A DNA stretch of 64,000 nt, taken from positions 7,364,001 through 7,428,000 of the forward strand of contig NC_004463.1 in NCBI RefSeq assembly GCF_000011365.1, given 5' to 3'. The notes below the pieces were generated by a model that saw nothing but the letters and a program-made list of their open reading frames with translations, was not told the DNA's origin and made no database searches. The stretch comes from Bradyrhizobium diazoefficiens USDA 110. Lineage in GTDB: Bacteria > Pseudomonadota > Alphaproteobacteria > Rhizobiales > Xanthobacteraceae. How positions within the stretch are numbered: position 1 is the stretch's first letter; each line of letters begins with the position of its first letter. A program made the position numbers and the translations under genes. This document shows positions 1-8,469 of this stretch, in pieces.

Positions 1-158
1 CGCGTCCACCGCAACCCGGCTCGCGTTTCGAACGACTCGCGAACCGCCCCTCTTCGTCGAGCCGGGCTGGCTCGATGTATGCCGCAATTCCGAATTTCGG
101 TAAAGTGGAATATTTTTGCGGGGAGGGGTTGACGGGTGAGCGACACAGCAAATCTAGT

Positions 159-267
159 AGGGTGGGTTAGCAACAGCGTAACCCACCTCTTTTGTCTCCG
201 CGTCCAGAGAAGTGGTGGGTTACGCCGCGCGGACTGCTCTTCGCGCAGCCGCTAGCTAACCCACCCT
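159..267. repeat. Nested palindromic intergenic repeat (GTGGGTTA type)
   Basis: Outer arms AGGGTGGGTTAGC at 159-171 and its exact reverse complement at 255-267 enclose a second perfect pair, GTAACCCACC at 178-187 and GGTGGGTTAC at 214-223. The element lies downstream of the GMC oxidoreductase and could fold in either transcript. Bases 1-158 to its left hold no gene I can support. Confidence 0.75.
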
Positions 268-275
268 CGAAGATC

Positions 276-1922
276 TCACGCCACCGCCGCATCCGGAATC
301 CGCGCGGCTTCCATCGGCACCTTGCCGCGGATCAGGTCCGAGGCGCGGTCGGCGATCATCATCGTTGACGCGTTCAGGTTCGCCGAGATCATGCGCGGCA
401 TCACCGAGGCGTCGATCACGCGCAGGCCCTCCAACCCGTGGACGCGGAGCTGGTCGTCGACCACCGCCCAGGTGGAATCCGCCGGGCCCATGCGGCAGGT
501 GCAGCCGGGGTGGAAGGTGGTGGTGCCGCGCTCCGTTGCGGCGGCCAGAAACTCGTCGTCGGTGTTGATGTTGGGGCCGGGGAAATCCTCGTAGGCATAG
601 TAGGGCGACAGCGGCGAACTCTTCAAAAGGCGCCGTGCGAGCTTCATGCCGCCGACGATGACGCGGCGGTCGAGCTCGGCGTCGAGATAATTGGTCTGGA
701 TGATCGGCGGCGCGAACGGATCCGCCGAGCGGATGCGGACATAGCCGCGGCTCTCGGGGCGCTGCTGCCAGGACGCCACCGTCATGCCGGGCTCGTCCTC
801 GAGCTGGCCCTGCACGCCTTCCTTGTAGCTTGCCGGCGTAAAGGTGAGCTGCAGGTCGGAGCTCTCGGCGCTCTCGCCGGAATGCCAGAAGCAATAGACC
901 ATGGTCGGCGACAGCGAGAGCAGGCCGCGGCGCGCGGTCGCCCATTTCAGCGCCTCGATCCACAGCGAGAAGCCGCGGCGGAGCTCGTTGATGGTCTTGA
1001 TGTCTTTTACGCGCGCCACCGTGCGCGGGGCGTAGTGATCCTGCAGACCTTCGCCGACCGGCAGCGCGTGACGCACCTGGATGCCGTGAGCACCGAGCAA
1101 ATCGGGCGAGCCAATTCCGGAGAGCTGGAGCAGCTGCGGCGAATTATAGGTGCCGCCGGACAGGATCACTTCCTTGTTGGCGCGCACCTCGACCGGCGTG
1201 CCGCCGCGGCCGCCCTTGGTGTAGCGCACGCCGACCGCGCGCTTGCCCTCGAAGATGATCTCGGTTGCGTGCGCGTGAGTGTGCACATGCACGTTCGGCC
1301 GTTTCATCGCGGGCTTCAGGAACGCGGTCGAGCCGGAGACGCGCAGGCCGTTGTTGATGGTGCGCTGGCAGTAGGAGACGCCTTCCTGCTTCGCGCCGTT
1401 GTAGTCGGGGTTACGCGGGATGCCGAGCGAGACCGCGCCCTCCATGAAGGCCTCGCAGAGCGGATCGCGCCAGTCCATGGTGGTGACGATGAGGTTGCCG
1501 TCGCGTCCGCGATAGGTGTCCTCACCCTCGCCGACCCGCTTCTCCAGCCGCTTGAAGTAGGGCAGCACGTCGGCATAGCCCCAGCCGCGATTGCCCATCT
1601 GCGCCCAGGTGTCGAAATCCATGCGCTGGCCGCGATTGTAGATGTGGCCGTTGATCGAGGACGAGCCGCCGAGCGTCTTGCCGCGCGGCGCGTAGATGCT
1701 GCGCCCGCCGGTGTAGGGCCCCGGCTCCTGCTGGTAGGCCCAGTTGATGCTCTTCATGTGGAAGGTCTTGATGAAGCCCGCCGGCAGATGGATGTACGGG
1801 TGCCAGTCGCTCGGGCCCGCCTCCAGCACGCAGACGCTAACGTTCGGATCTTCGCTGAGCCGGTTGGCAAGCACGCAGCCGGCGGAGCCCGCGCCGACGA
1901 TCACATAATCAAATCTGTCCAT
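276..1922 (-). CDS. GMC-family FAD-dependent oxidoreductase (choline dehydrogenase-like)
   Basis: The 548-aa product has the glucose-methanol-choline oxidoreductase layout: an N-terminal FAD-binding Rossmann motif (VIVGAGSAG, residues 7-15), the first GMC signature around GKTLGGSSSINGHIYNRG, and the second signature GGTYNSPQLLQLSGIG in mid-protein. Near the C-terminus TFHPGCTCRMG supplies the catalytic His and ANLNAS the second active-site position. Family members oxidise primary alcohols with flavin; choline, polyethylene glycol or other alcohols are possible and the substrate cannot be told from sequence. The start at 1922 gives the canonical N-terminus with a GAGG ribosome site; a longer in-frame extension runs through the acetyltransferase gene and is artefactual. 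It follows the acetyltransferase by 14 nt, so the two are probably co-transcribed. Confidence 0.93.
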   Translation of the reverse strand: MDRFDYVIVGAGSAGCVLANRLSEDPNVSVCVLEAGPSDWHPYIHLPAGFIKTFHMKSINWAYQQEPGPYTGGRSIYAPRGKTLGGSSSINGHIYNRGQRMDFDTWAQMGNRGWGYADVLPYFKRLEKRVGEGEDTYRGRDGNLIVTTMDWRDPLCEAFMEGAVSLGIPRNPDYNGAKQEGVSYCQRTINNGLRVSGSTAFLKPAMKRPNVHVHTHAHATEIIFEGKRAVGVRYTKGGRGGTPVEVRANKEVILSGGTYNSPQLLQLSGIGSPDLLGAHGIQVRHALPVGEGLQDHYAPRTVARVKDIKTINELRRGFSLWIEALKWATARRGLLSLSPTMVYCFWHSGESAESSDLQLTFTPASYKEGVQGQLEDEPGMTVASWQQRPESRGYVRIRSADPFAPPIIQTNYLDAELDRRVIVGGMKLARRLLKSSPLSPYYAYEDFPGPNINTDDEFLAAATERGTTTFHPGCTCRMGPADSTWAVVDDQLRVHGLEGLRVIDASVMPRMISANLNASTMMIADRASDLIRGKVPMEAARIPDAAVA

Positions 1923-1936
1923 GGTGCCTCGGCCGC

Positions 1937-2530
1937 TCAGCGCGGCTTGTCGTTGAGTTGAAATTCGAGATGCGCCTGCACGGTCGGCCATTCGGCGGCG
2001 GTGATGCTGTAGACCACGGTGTCGCGCAGCGTGCCGTTCGGCGCGACCTGGTGGCTGCGCAGAATGCCGTCCTGCTTGGCGCCCAGGCGCTCGATGGCGC
2101 GGCGGCTCTGGTGGTTGAAGTAGTGCGTACGGAATTCGACCGCGATGCAGTTCAGCGTCTCGAAGGCGTGCCGGAGCAGCAGCAGCTTGCACTGCGTATT
2201 GAGCGGGCCGCGCTGCGCGCTCTTGCCATACCAGGTCGAGCCGATCTCGACGCGGCGGTTGGCGGCATCGATATTCATGTAGGTCGTCATGCCGACGATG
2301 TTGCCGCCGGCGTCGAACACGGTGAACGGCAGCATCGAGCCTGCGGCTTGCAAGGCCAGGCGGCGGTCGATCTCCTTGCCCATGTTCTCAGGCAGGGGAA
2401 TCGCAGTGTACCAGAGCTTCGAGAGCTCGCCGTCCTTCACGGCCTCGGTCAGCCCCTCGATATGCTGACGCGACAGCGGCTCGAGACGGGCGTGCTGTCC
2501 ACGCAGGGTGATGGGATCGGGCCAGGGCAT
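1937..2530 (-). CDS. GNAT-family N-acetyltransferase
   Basis: The 197-aa protein resembles the RimJ/RimL-type (Acetyltransf_3) GNAT proteins: an N-terminal strand with RLEPLS, a central RVEIGSTWYGKSAQRGPLNTQCKL stretch (in parts) typical of this branch, and a C-terminal FRTHYFNHQSRRAIERLGA acetyl-CoA-binding segment. It probably transfers an acetyl group from acetyl-CoA to an amine or peptide N-terminus in the cytoplasm; the substrate is unknown. The start at 2530 follows a GAGGAA ribosome site; upstream codons in the same frame fall inside a palindromic repeat. First gene of a probable two-gene unit with the GMC oxidoreductase. Confidence 0.88.
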   Translation of the reverse strand: MPWPDPITLRGQHARLEPLSRQHIEGLTEAVKDGELSKLWYTAIPLPENMGKEIDRRLALQAAGSMLPFTVFDAGGNIVGMTTYMNIDAANRRVEIGSTWYGKSAQRGPLNTQCKLLLLRHAFETLNCIAVEFRTHYFNHQSRRAIERLGAKQDGILRSHQVAPNGTLRDTVVYSITAAEWPTVQAHLEFQLNDKPR

Positions 2531-2547
2531 ATATCGTTCCTCATGAA

Positions 2548-2650
2548 TGTCATTCCGGGATGGTCCGAAGGACCAGACTATGGTGCGCAATTGCGCACCT
2601 GAGAATCTCGAGATCCCGGGTTCTATGCTCCGCATAGCCCCGGGATGACA
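2548..2650. repeat. Palindromic intergenic repeat (CATTCCGGG type)
   Basis: Outer arms TGTCATTCCGGG (2548-2559) and CCCGGGATGACA (2639-2650) match with one mismatch. Inside are further self-complementary pieces: a TGGTCCGAAGGACCA hairpin, a GGTGCGCAATTGCGCACC palindrome and a CCCGGG-based arm. It fills the gap between the acetyltransferase start and the SMP-30 stop and belongs to the same family as the elements near 47.7 and 52.8 kb. Confidence 0.75.
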
Positions 2651-2669
2651 ATCGCGTTTTACGCGATTG

Positions 2670-3596
2670 TCACTTGTTCAAGAAGTTCAACGGCAAACCA
2701 CCGCGCGGCCAGTCCATGGCGATCAGCTCGCCCTTGCCTGACAGCGTGATGTAGGCGGTCTTCAGCCCGGGGCCGCCGAAGGCGATGTTGGTGGTGACGC
2801 GGTCGCCGGTCGGCACCTGCTCGACCAGGGTGCCGTCAGGCGCGATCACCGAGATGCAGCCGGAGACGAGGGTGGCGACGCAGACATTGCCGCCAGCTTC
2901 CACCGCGAGCGAGTCGAACATCTGGTAGCCGCCGAGGCCGCAGATCGGCTTGCCCCGCTCGCCGCGATAGATCACCTCGCGCGGCCTCAGCGTACCGGGC
3001 GCGGAGAGCTCATAGGCCCAGAGCCGCGCCGTCGGCGTCTCCGCGATGTAGACGGTGTTCTCGTCCGGCGAGAGCCCGATGCCGTTGGCCGGCAGCACGC
3101 CGTGCACGACCTCCACGACCTCTTTCATGCCGGGCTTGAGATAATATATGCCGCCGACGTCCATCTCGCGCGCGCGGCGCTTGCCGAGATCGGAGAACCA
3201 GAGGCCGCCGTGCCTGTCGAACACCAGATCGTTCGGCCCGCGCAGCTCGTGCTCGCCGCATTTGGTCACGACGGTCTCGACCTTGCCGGATTGCAGGTCG
3301 ACTCGCTGGATCGAGCCGCCGAGATAGTTGTCCGGCTGCGGGCCCGGCATGATCATCTGGCCGGTCGGAATCCAGGAGAAGCCGCCATTGTTGCAGATGT
3401 AGATCTTGCCGTCGGGGCCGAGGGCGGCGCCATTCGGTCCGCCCGGCACCTTCGCCACGATCTCCTTGCGGCCGTCGGGATAGACGCGGGTCAGGCGCTG
3501 GCCGCGGATTTCCACCAGCACCACCGAACCGTCCGGCATCACGACCGGCCCTTCGGGAAATTCGAGGTCGGTGGCGAGAACGCGGACGTCAGACAT
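2670..3596 (-). CDS. SMP-30/gluconolactonase/LRE family protein
   Basis: This 308-aa protein matches the six-bladed beta-propeller SMP-30 family of sugar lactonases: LEFPEGPVV near the N-terminus supplies the metal-ligand Glu, GPNGAALGPDG and GPNDLVFDRHGGLWFSD carry the conserved Asn ligands, and ANGIGLSPDENTVYIAET carries the Asp-containing loop. Family enzymes hydrolyse aldonolactones using a divalent metal; the exact lactone is not predictable. A clear GGGAGGG ribosome site precedes the ATG at 3596. The neighbouring enolase-superfamily and GMC enzymes fit a sugar-acid catabolic neighbourhood, though they are not in one operon. Confidence 0.9.
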   Translation of the reverse strand: MSDVRVLATDLEFPEGPVVMPDGSVVLVEIRGQRLTRVYPDGRKEIVAKVPGGPNGAALGPDGKIYICNNGGFSWIPTGQMIMPGPQPDNYLGGSIQRVDLQSGKVETVVTKCGEHELRGPNDLVFDRHGGLWFSDLGKRRAREMDVGGIYYLKPGMKEVVEVVHGVLPANGIGLSPDENTVYIAETPTARLWAYELSAPGTLRPREVIYRGERGKPICGLGGYQMFDSLAVEAGGNVCVATLVSGCISVIAPDGTLVEQVPTGDRVTTNIAFGGPGLKTAYITLSGKGELIAMDWPRGGLPLNFLNK

Positions 3597-3763
3597 TGAG
3601 ACCCTCCCGGCTGCTTGTTATGGCTTGCACGGGATGTCCGGCACGGGCCCCACACGCAAGATTTGCCTGCGGTTATGACAAAGTCACCGGGGCTTGCCAA
3701 GCAAGCGGGACGGTATGCCAGCGTTGCGCCGCAAGGCGCGATTAAGGGTCATCGCGGATCGTG

Positions 3764-4597
3764 CTACCCGCGCACCGGCACCCAGATCTCGAAGCCGCCA
3801 TTGCCGGTCGCGGGATCGAATTTTTCGTCGTAGCGCTCGAAGCTCGGCGCGTCCGCGGCCTTCAGGCCGGAGGCGGGCAGCCACTGATTCCAGATCGTGT
3901 TGACGGTGCGCCTGATCGAGGCGACGTGGTCGGTGTGGGCGAACACCGCATAGCGCTGCTCGGGGATGCGGATGCGGCCGAAGCGGCGCGGCAGGTCGGA
4001 ATAATCGCTGACCTCGACACCGGCGATGTAGTCGAAATTGCCGGCATCGTCGCCGTTGCAGCAGACGCCATAGGCGACGTTGCCGACACGCGCCGGAATG
4101 TCGGCGACCTCCTGGTGGAAGCGCTGCCACATCCCCGGGATGATCGCGCCGTTGTCGCAGGAGATGCGTTCACTGATGCCGGCGACGAGGAAGGCCGTTG
4201 CGGTCTCGAAACGCGGCGGGGCGAGAGTGTCTGAGATGGTGGAGTCCATGAGGATCGGCTCCTGAAGCTTGAGATGGCCGGTACACGTCGCGGCCCGCAC
4301 CGCTTCGGGTGTGGTGCCAAACTGGTCGCGGAACGCGCGGGTGAATGCTTCGTGCGAGCCGTAATCCGCCTCCAGCGCCAGCGACAGAATGTCCGGCGCG
4401 CCGTTCGCAAGACTGCGCGCCGCCTCGGTCAGCCGCCGCGCGCGCACGTAACGCATCACCGGCAGGCCGGTGGCTGCGGCAAACGCGCGCACGATGTGGA
4501 ACCGCGACACGCCCGATATCGCAGCGATCTCGTCGAGCGTCATCGGCTCGGCCAGATGGCTCTCGATATACCAGAGCGCGCGCTGGGCTGGATTCAT
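3764..4597 (-). CDS. AraC-family regulator with GyrI-like effector domain
   Basis: The 277-aa protein has an N-terminal AraC DNA-binding domain with two helix-turn-helices (MTLDEIAAISGVSRFHIVRAF and the ADYGSHEAFTRAFRDQFGTTP signature, within residues 1-105), followed by a C-terminal GyrI/Rob-like small-molecule-binding domain (about residues 125-277). This Rob/SoxS-plus-effector arrangement usually senses hydrophobic or amphipathic ligands. I place the start at the second Met (4597), because the conserved MNPAQRALWYIE helix begins there. It is transcribed divergently from the enolase-superfamily gene at 4781, which is its most likely target. Confidence 0.9.
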   Translation of the reverse strand: MNPAQRALWYIESHLAEPMTLDEIAAISGVSRFHIVRAFAAATGLPVMRYVRARRLTEAARSLANGAPDILSLALEADYGSHEAFTRAFRDQFGTTPEAVRAATCTGHLKLQEPILMDSTISDTLAPPRFETATAFLVAGISERISCDNGAIIPGMWQRFHQEVADIPARVGNVAYGVCCNGDDAGNFDYIAGVEVSDYSDLPRRFGRIRIPEQRYAVFAHTDHVASIRRTVNTIWNQWLPASGLKAADAPSFERYDEKFDPATGNGGFEIWVPVRG

Positions 4598-4708
4598 GCT
4601 GGTTCGGGCCCTCGTTCGAAGCGCGACCATGATGCACGGAACGCCGCGGGCTTCGCTTGATCGGCGTTGCGGTCCCGCAAGAGAATAACGCCGGCACAGC
4701 CACTGGCA

Positions 4709-4741
4709 ACGTCCCGGCGTTCATGGCTACGCTCGGGACGT
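4709..4741. promoter_or_regulatory. Inverted repeat in the AraC / enolase-superfamily divergent spacer
   Basis: ACGTCCCG (4709-4716) and CGGGACGT (4734-4741) form a perfect 8-bp inverted repeat with a 17-nt spacer, 40 nt upstream of the plus-strand gene. A second pair, CGGCGTT (4662-4668) and AACGCCG (4687-4693), lies closer to the regulator. Either could be an operator; function is inference. Confidence 0.3.
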
Positions 4742-4780
4742 CCTTGAAACCGCTCACAAGAAAGCAGGAGGAACCGCGTC

Positions 4781-5884
4781 ATGAAGATCACCGATGTGCG
4801 GGCGCACCAGATCCGCATCCCCTATGACGCCGGTGTCGCGAGCTTCCGCCAGGGCGCCTCCGCCATCACGGCGCTCGACATGGTGATCGTCGAGGTCACG
4901 ACCGATGCCGGACTGACCGGCTGGGGCGATGCCTTCGCCTATGTCTGCCCCCGCACCACGCGCAGCGCCGTCGAGGAGATGATCGCACCGCAGGCCCGTG
5001 GGCTTGAGGTTCCCGATGCCGCCGGCATTGCCGCGGTGATGGAGCAGATCCAGCGCAATCTGCATCTGTTCGGCCGCTACGGCATCACCATGTTCGCGAT
5101 CTCCGGGCTCGACATCGCGCTGTGGGACCTCGCCGCGAAGATCAAGGGCGTGCCGGTGCACCGCCTGCTCGGCGAGACCAGGCGCCCGGCCATTCCGGCC
5201 TATGCGAGCCTGTTGCGGATCGGCTCGCCCGACAACATCGCGGCCGAATGCAAGAAAGCGCTCGCGCTCGGCTATGGCGCCATCAAGCTGCACGAGACCA
5301 CGGCGCCGGCGGTCTATGCCGCGCGCGAGGCGATCGGGCCGGGCGTACCGCTGATGGTGGACATGAACTGCCCGCTGTCGGGCGAGCAGGCGATCGCGTT
5401 CGCCGGGACATGCCGGGACGCGCAGCCGATGTTCCTGGAGGAGCCGGTCTGGCCACCGGAGGATTTTGCCGCGCTCGCCGAGGTCCGCAGCAAGGGCGGG
5501 CTCGGCGTCGCCGCCGGCGAGAACGCCTGTACGGAACATCAATTCCGCCAGATGATGAATGCGGGCGCGGTGAGCCACGCCCAGCCGTCGGTAATCAAGG
5601 TCGGCGGCATCACGGAGTTCCTGAAGGTCGCGGCGCTCGCCGATCGGCTCGGCGTCAAGATCGTCCCGCACTCCCCGTATTTCGGCCCCGGCCTGCTTGC
5701 GACCTTGCATCTGCTGGCGGGGCGCGACGACGGGTTCGTCGAGATGTTTTACCTGAAGCGCGAGGCCTGCCTCTGGGGCGGCCGCGCCGACGTCGATGCC
5801 ACCGGCCATGTCGCGGTGCCGACTGGGCTTGGGCTCGGCTATGAGCCCGACCGCGGCGTGATGGAGCGATATCGCGTCGCGTGA
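4781..5884 (+). CDS. Enolase-superfamily (mandelate racemase/muconate lactonizing enzyme-type) protein
   Basis: The 367-aa protein has the MR/MLE capping domain (residues 1-130) and a TIM barrel. Metal ligands are visible as Asp194 (LMVDMN), Glu220 (FLEEP) and Glu247 (AAGEN). His297 (IVPHSPYFGPG) is the usual general-base His. Two active-site positions differ from the common pattern: the Lys-x-Lys motif on the second strand reads Lys169-Leu-His171, and the Asp that normally pairs with the His is Ser270 (QPSVIKVGG). The reaction is therefore uncertain; dehydration or epimerisation of a sugar acid or a related carboxylate is the family expectation. An AGGAGGA ribosome site precedes the ATG. It is divergent from the AraC regulator. 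Confidence 0.9.
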   Translation: MKITDVRAHQIRIPYDAGVASFRQGASAITALDMVIVEVTTDAGLTGWGDAFAYVCPRTTRSAVEEMIAPQARGLEVPDAAGIAAVMEQIQRNLHLFGRYGITMFAISGLDIALWDLAAKIKGVPVHRLLGETRRPAIPAYASLLRIGSPDNIAAECKKALALGYGAIKLHETTAPAVYAAREAIGPGVPLMVDMNCPLSGEQAIAFAGTCRDAQPMFLEEPVWPPEDFAALAEVRSKGGLGVAAGENACTEHQFRQMMNAGAVSHAQPSVIKVGGITEFLKVAALADRLGVKIVPHSPYFGPGLLATLHLLAGRDDGFVEMFYLKREACLWGGRADVDATGHVAVPTGLGLGYEPDRGVMERYRVA

Positions 5885-5893
5885 GCGCGGCGC

Positions 5894-6250
5894 CTATTTC
5901 GCCGCGTCCTTGGCCGGCGGTGCGTCCTGCTTCTTCTTCACGTCCTCCGCGATCTTCGTTTGCGCGGCCTGGAGATCGCCGAGCGTCTTCTGCAAGCCGG
6001 CAAGGCTCGTCTTCAACGCGTCGATCTGGCGATTGGCGGCATCCAGCTTCTGCTGGTGATCGAGGTTGAGCTTGGTGATCGTCTTCTGGAGGAAATCGAC
6101 GTTGCTCTGGAGGCAGCTGGTGCGCCGCTCCATGGTCTTCTCGACGGTGCAGATCTCGATGCCGGGCACGTCCTGCGCGCGGAGCGGCGCGATCGCCAGC
6201 GTGGCGAGCAGCAACATCACGACACAGACGCCGGCGCTTCGAAACGGCAT
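5894..6250 (-). CDS. Small secreted coiled-coil protein of unknown function
   Basis: The 118-aa product begins with a signal peptide (hydrophobic residues about 9-25, probable cleavage after LRAQ or nearby), followed by a short segment with two Cys (EICTVEK and TSCLQSN) and a long charged alpha-helix with heptad spacing (about residues 50-105), ending in a Lys/Ala-rich tail. No family function is recognised; a periplasmic protein with a disulfide and a coiled coil is what the sequence shows. It has a GAGGA ribosome site and converges with the enolase-superfamily gene, the stops being 9 nt apart. Confidence 0.75.
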   Translation of the reverse strand: MPFRSAGVCVVMLLLATLAIAPLRAQDVPGIEICTVEKTMERRTSCLQSNVDFLQKTITKLNLDHQQKLDAANRQIDALKTSLAGLQKTLGDLQAAQTKIAEDVKKKQDAPPAKDAAK

Positions 6251-6434
6251 GCAGGTTCCTCGTCAAATTGATCACGGCAATGTGCGCTGTTTGCGCACAG
6301 CCGCCGGACGCTACCACACTCGTACCGCATTCTCGCGTTGAGCTTGGCTTGTTCCCTTGGGACAGGGAGCAGTGAACCGCGCGCGGAAGAAATGGGCGCT
6401 CTTTCCGCGGCTTTGATTAGGGGAGATTTTTGGA

Positions 6435-6659
6435 ATGGCAACGCGCGATAGACGTCTGGCGGAATTCGACGGAGCCGGTGAACCGCCTCCTGGCTTGCCG
6501 GTCGAAGTGCTGTGCGAGGATCACAGCGGAACGTATCAACTGCCGTTCGCCTGCCGCTATGTCGAGGGACGCTGGCAGAACCACGAGGCCGGCATCGCGG
6601 TCGAAGCGACCGTGATCGGCTGGCGCTTGCCGCGTGTGAAGCACTCCGGCGTCGCCTGA
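6435..6659 (+). CDS. Small hypothetical protein, 74 aa
   Basis: A short cytoplasmic protein with no signal or membrane segment. It has a GGGGAG ribosome site 10 nt upstream of the ATG and typical GC-rich codon use. The middle (PVEVLCEDHSGTYQLPFACRY) looks structured and the C-terminus reads as a WR motif followed by a basic tail. Function unknown. It lies alone between the coiled-coil gene and the insertion sequence. Confidence 0.6.
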   Translation: MATRDRRLAEFDGAGEPPPGLPVEVLCEDHSGTYQLPFACRYVEGRWQNHEAGIAVEATVIGWRLPRVKHSGVA

Positions 6660-6864
6660 CAGCGGCTTCTGTTCCAAAATGCAACGGGGCCGCGCTCCGC
6701 CTTAACCTTCGGAACGCGGTTCGAACGAATCGCGTCCGAATCAGCCGAATCGCCTCGTCCACGCCTGTTCACGGCTAGATGTCGACGCGGGTCTGTTTTC
6801 GCGCACAATATCTGCGCGACGGCCGGGTGGGCTCGAGCCTGGAGCCGGCGCCAAAGGTTAACGG

Positions 6865-8388
6865 GTCGTCCGTTAAGAAGCCGGATTGATCGAGGCTGGC
6901 CGGGCGAGCGTGCGCCATAGCTGGGCCAGGAACAGGCACAAGAGATATCTCAGCCAGGCGAGGATGCGGCGGAAGTTGTGTCCGACGGCTGAGAGGACGA
7001 CGTTGGCGGCATCGCCGGCGCGGCCTTTGAGGTAGCAGCGCCCGAGGTGGCCTTCCGCCTTCAGGTGTCCGATGATGGGCTCGATGGCGGAGCGGCGGCG
7101 CAGCTCGCGCTTGATGACACCGAAAACGCCGCGCTTCTGGCCGGAGATGAAGACGCGACGGGGATTTTGTGCGTCGTGGCCGCGGTATCCCTTGTCGACA
7201 TAGGCCCGCTCGATCGGACAGCCGGTGAGTGTCTCGGTGCGGTCAATGACGTCCCGCAAGGTGTGACCGTCGTAGGGGTTGTCGGGCAGTGCGCTGGCGT
7301 GCAGCACGAACAGGCCACCGGGAGCCCGGCGGTTGTTGGTGACGATGGAGGCCTTCACGCCGAACTCGTAAGGCGCGCTGGCCTTGCCCTTGCCGATGCA
7401 CTCCACTTCCGGGGCATGGAAGGAATAGAGCTTCCAGCCGCGCTGGCGCTGCTGCTGCGAGCGGATCTGCGTGGCCCGGCCGAGCGGGAGGGCGAACGCC
7501 TGCTCCAGTGCTGGCTGGCCTTCGATCTTGCGGCGGATGTCGCGGATGATCCGGCCCAGCCGGCTACGCAGGATACGCAACTGCCGCTGATGCCGCCTGA
7601 ACTGTTTGGCATGGGCGTAGCGGCCGGCCATCATCGCGGCGGCCTTGGCGATGCGAGCATAGGATTGCCGCAGCCTGACGCCGTGCCTGATCGCCAGGCG
7701 GTTGAGCCCCTTGATGGCCGCATGCAGCAGCTTGGCATCGGTCGGAAAGGTGATGGCCTTCGGCTGCACCGTGGTGTCGACCGTAACCCGCTTGAGGTCC
7801 TGGCTGCGTAATGCACCGGCCTCGTGCGCTACCCGCAAGCTCTCGGCCAGCAGCAACTCCAGCTTGTCGCCAAGCCGCTTGCGCCAATGGCTCAGGTCCG
7901 AGCGCTCGTGCGGGAACGTGTGCTGAAAGAACTCTTCCCCGGTGAAGAACTGGAAGTATGGGTCATGGACCCAGCGCTCGCACACCTCCTCATCGGACAG
8001 CCCGTAAATGTGCTTGAGCAACAGCAGACCGATCATGAAGCGCGTCTCGATCCCGGGCCTGCCGTTCTCGCTGTAGAGCGGCGCGATCTCGCCGTCGATC
8101 CAGTCCCAATCGACCTTGCCGGCGAGCAGAACCAGCTCGTGCTTCATATTGATGATCTGGTCGAGCCGAGCCCGGAACAGATCGTTCGATCCCGTCGTCT
8201 TGTGCTTCTTCGGCCGCATCGTTCCCTCCGATGCAGACAAGGAATCATGCTTCCCGCTTCGAGGGAATCCACGAAAACCAAATCGCAAGGTTCTGACGCC
8301 CAAAGCATCAAAACCTTGCAATCTGGAAATGCCCCTTAGCCCAAATCGAGATTCCCGATCAGTGGCTTAGTCCTTCTTCACGGACGAC
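6865..8388 (-). mobile_element. Insertion sequence, IS5/IS1182-type, 1524 bp
   Basis: The ends are 16-bp inverted repeats: GTCGTCCGTTAAGAAG at 6865-6880 and, reversed, GTCGTCCGTGAAGAAG at 8373-8388, with one mismatch. The identical hexamer TAACGG flanks both sides (6859-6864 and 8389-8394) and looks like a target duplication. The left repeat overlaps the transposase stop codon. One intact transposase gene fills the element. The flanking sequence rejoined without the element does not restore an obvious gene, so it landed in a spacer. Confidence 0.85.
6873..8219 (-). CDS. IS5/IS1182-type DDE transposase
   Basis: The 448-aa protein has the N-terminal InsH-type domain (GRPGIETRFMIGLLLLKHIY), then the DDE catalytic core: first Asp in VTVDTTVQPKAI, second in AYVDKGYRGHDA, and the Glu in RRRSAIEPIIGHLKAEGHLG, which is the R-x3-E-P-x-I-G-x-L-K type signature. 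A basic helical insertion (about residues 170-235) separates the first two. It appears full length and uninterrupted, so the element may be active. The start at 8219 is the first Met of the conserved domain; an in-frame extension reaches into the terminal region and lacks homology features. Confidence 0.93.
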   Translation of the reverse strand: MRPKKHKTTGSNDLFRARLDQIINMKHELVLLAGKVDWDWIDGEIAPLYSENGRPGIETRFMIGLLLLKHIYGLSDEEVCERWVHDPYFQFFTGEEFFQHTFPHERSDLSHWRKRLGDKLELLLAESLRVAHEAGALRSQDLKRVTVDTTVQPKAITFPTDAKLLHAAIKGLNRLAIRHGVRLRQSYARIAKAAAMMAGRYAHAKQFRRHQRQLRILRSRLGRIIRDIRRKIEGQPALEQAFALPLGRATQIRSQQQRQRGWKLYSFHAPEVECIGKGKASAPYEFGVKASIVTNNRRAPGGLFVLHASALPDNPYDGHTLRDVIDRTETLTGCPIERAYVDKGYRGHDAQNPRRVFISGQKRGVFGVIKRELRRRSAIEPIIGHLKAEGHLGRCYLKGRAGDAANVVLSAVGHNFRRILAWLRYLLCLFLAQLWRTLARPASINPAS

Positions 8389-8469
8389 TAACGGTGGACA
8401 AGGCATGGCTCGCACCGCCGCCCCAGCCGGTCCCCGCCCCCGAAACAGGCAGGCCACCGCAACGCCTGC

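Noticed and set aside
438..1961. Long plus-strand open frame (507 codons) opposite the GMC oxidoreductase
   Set aside because: Arg/Ala/Val-rich antisense translation with no motif; the minus strand encodes a complete GMC enzyme.
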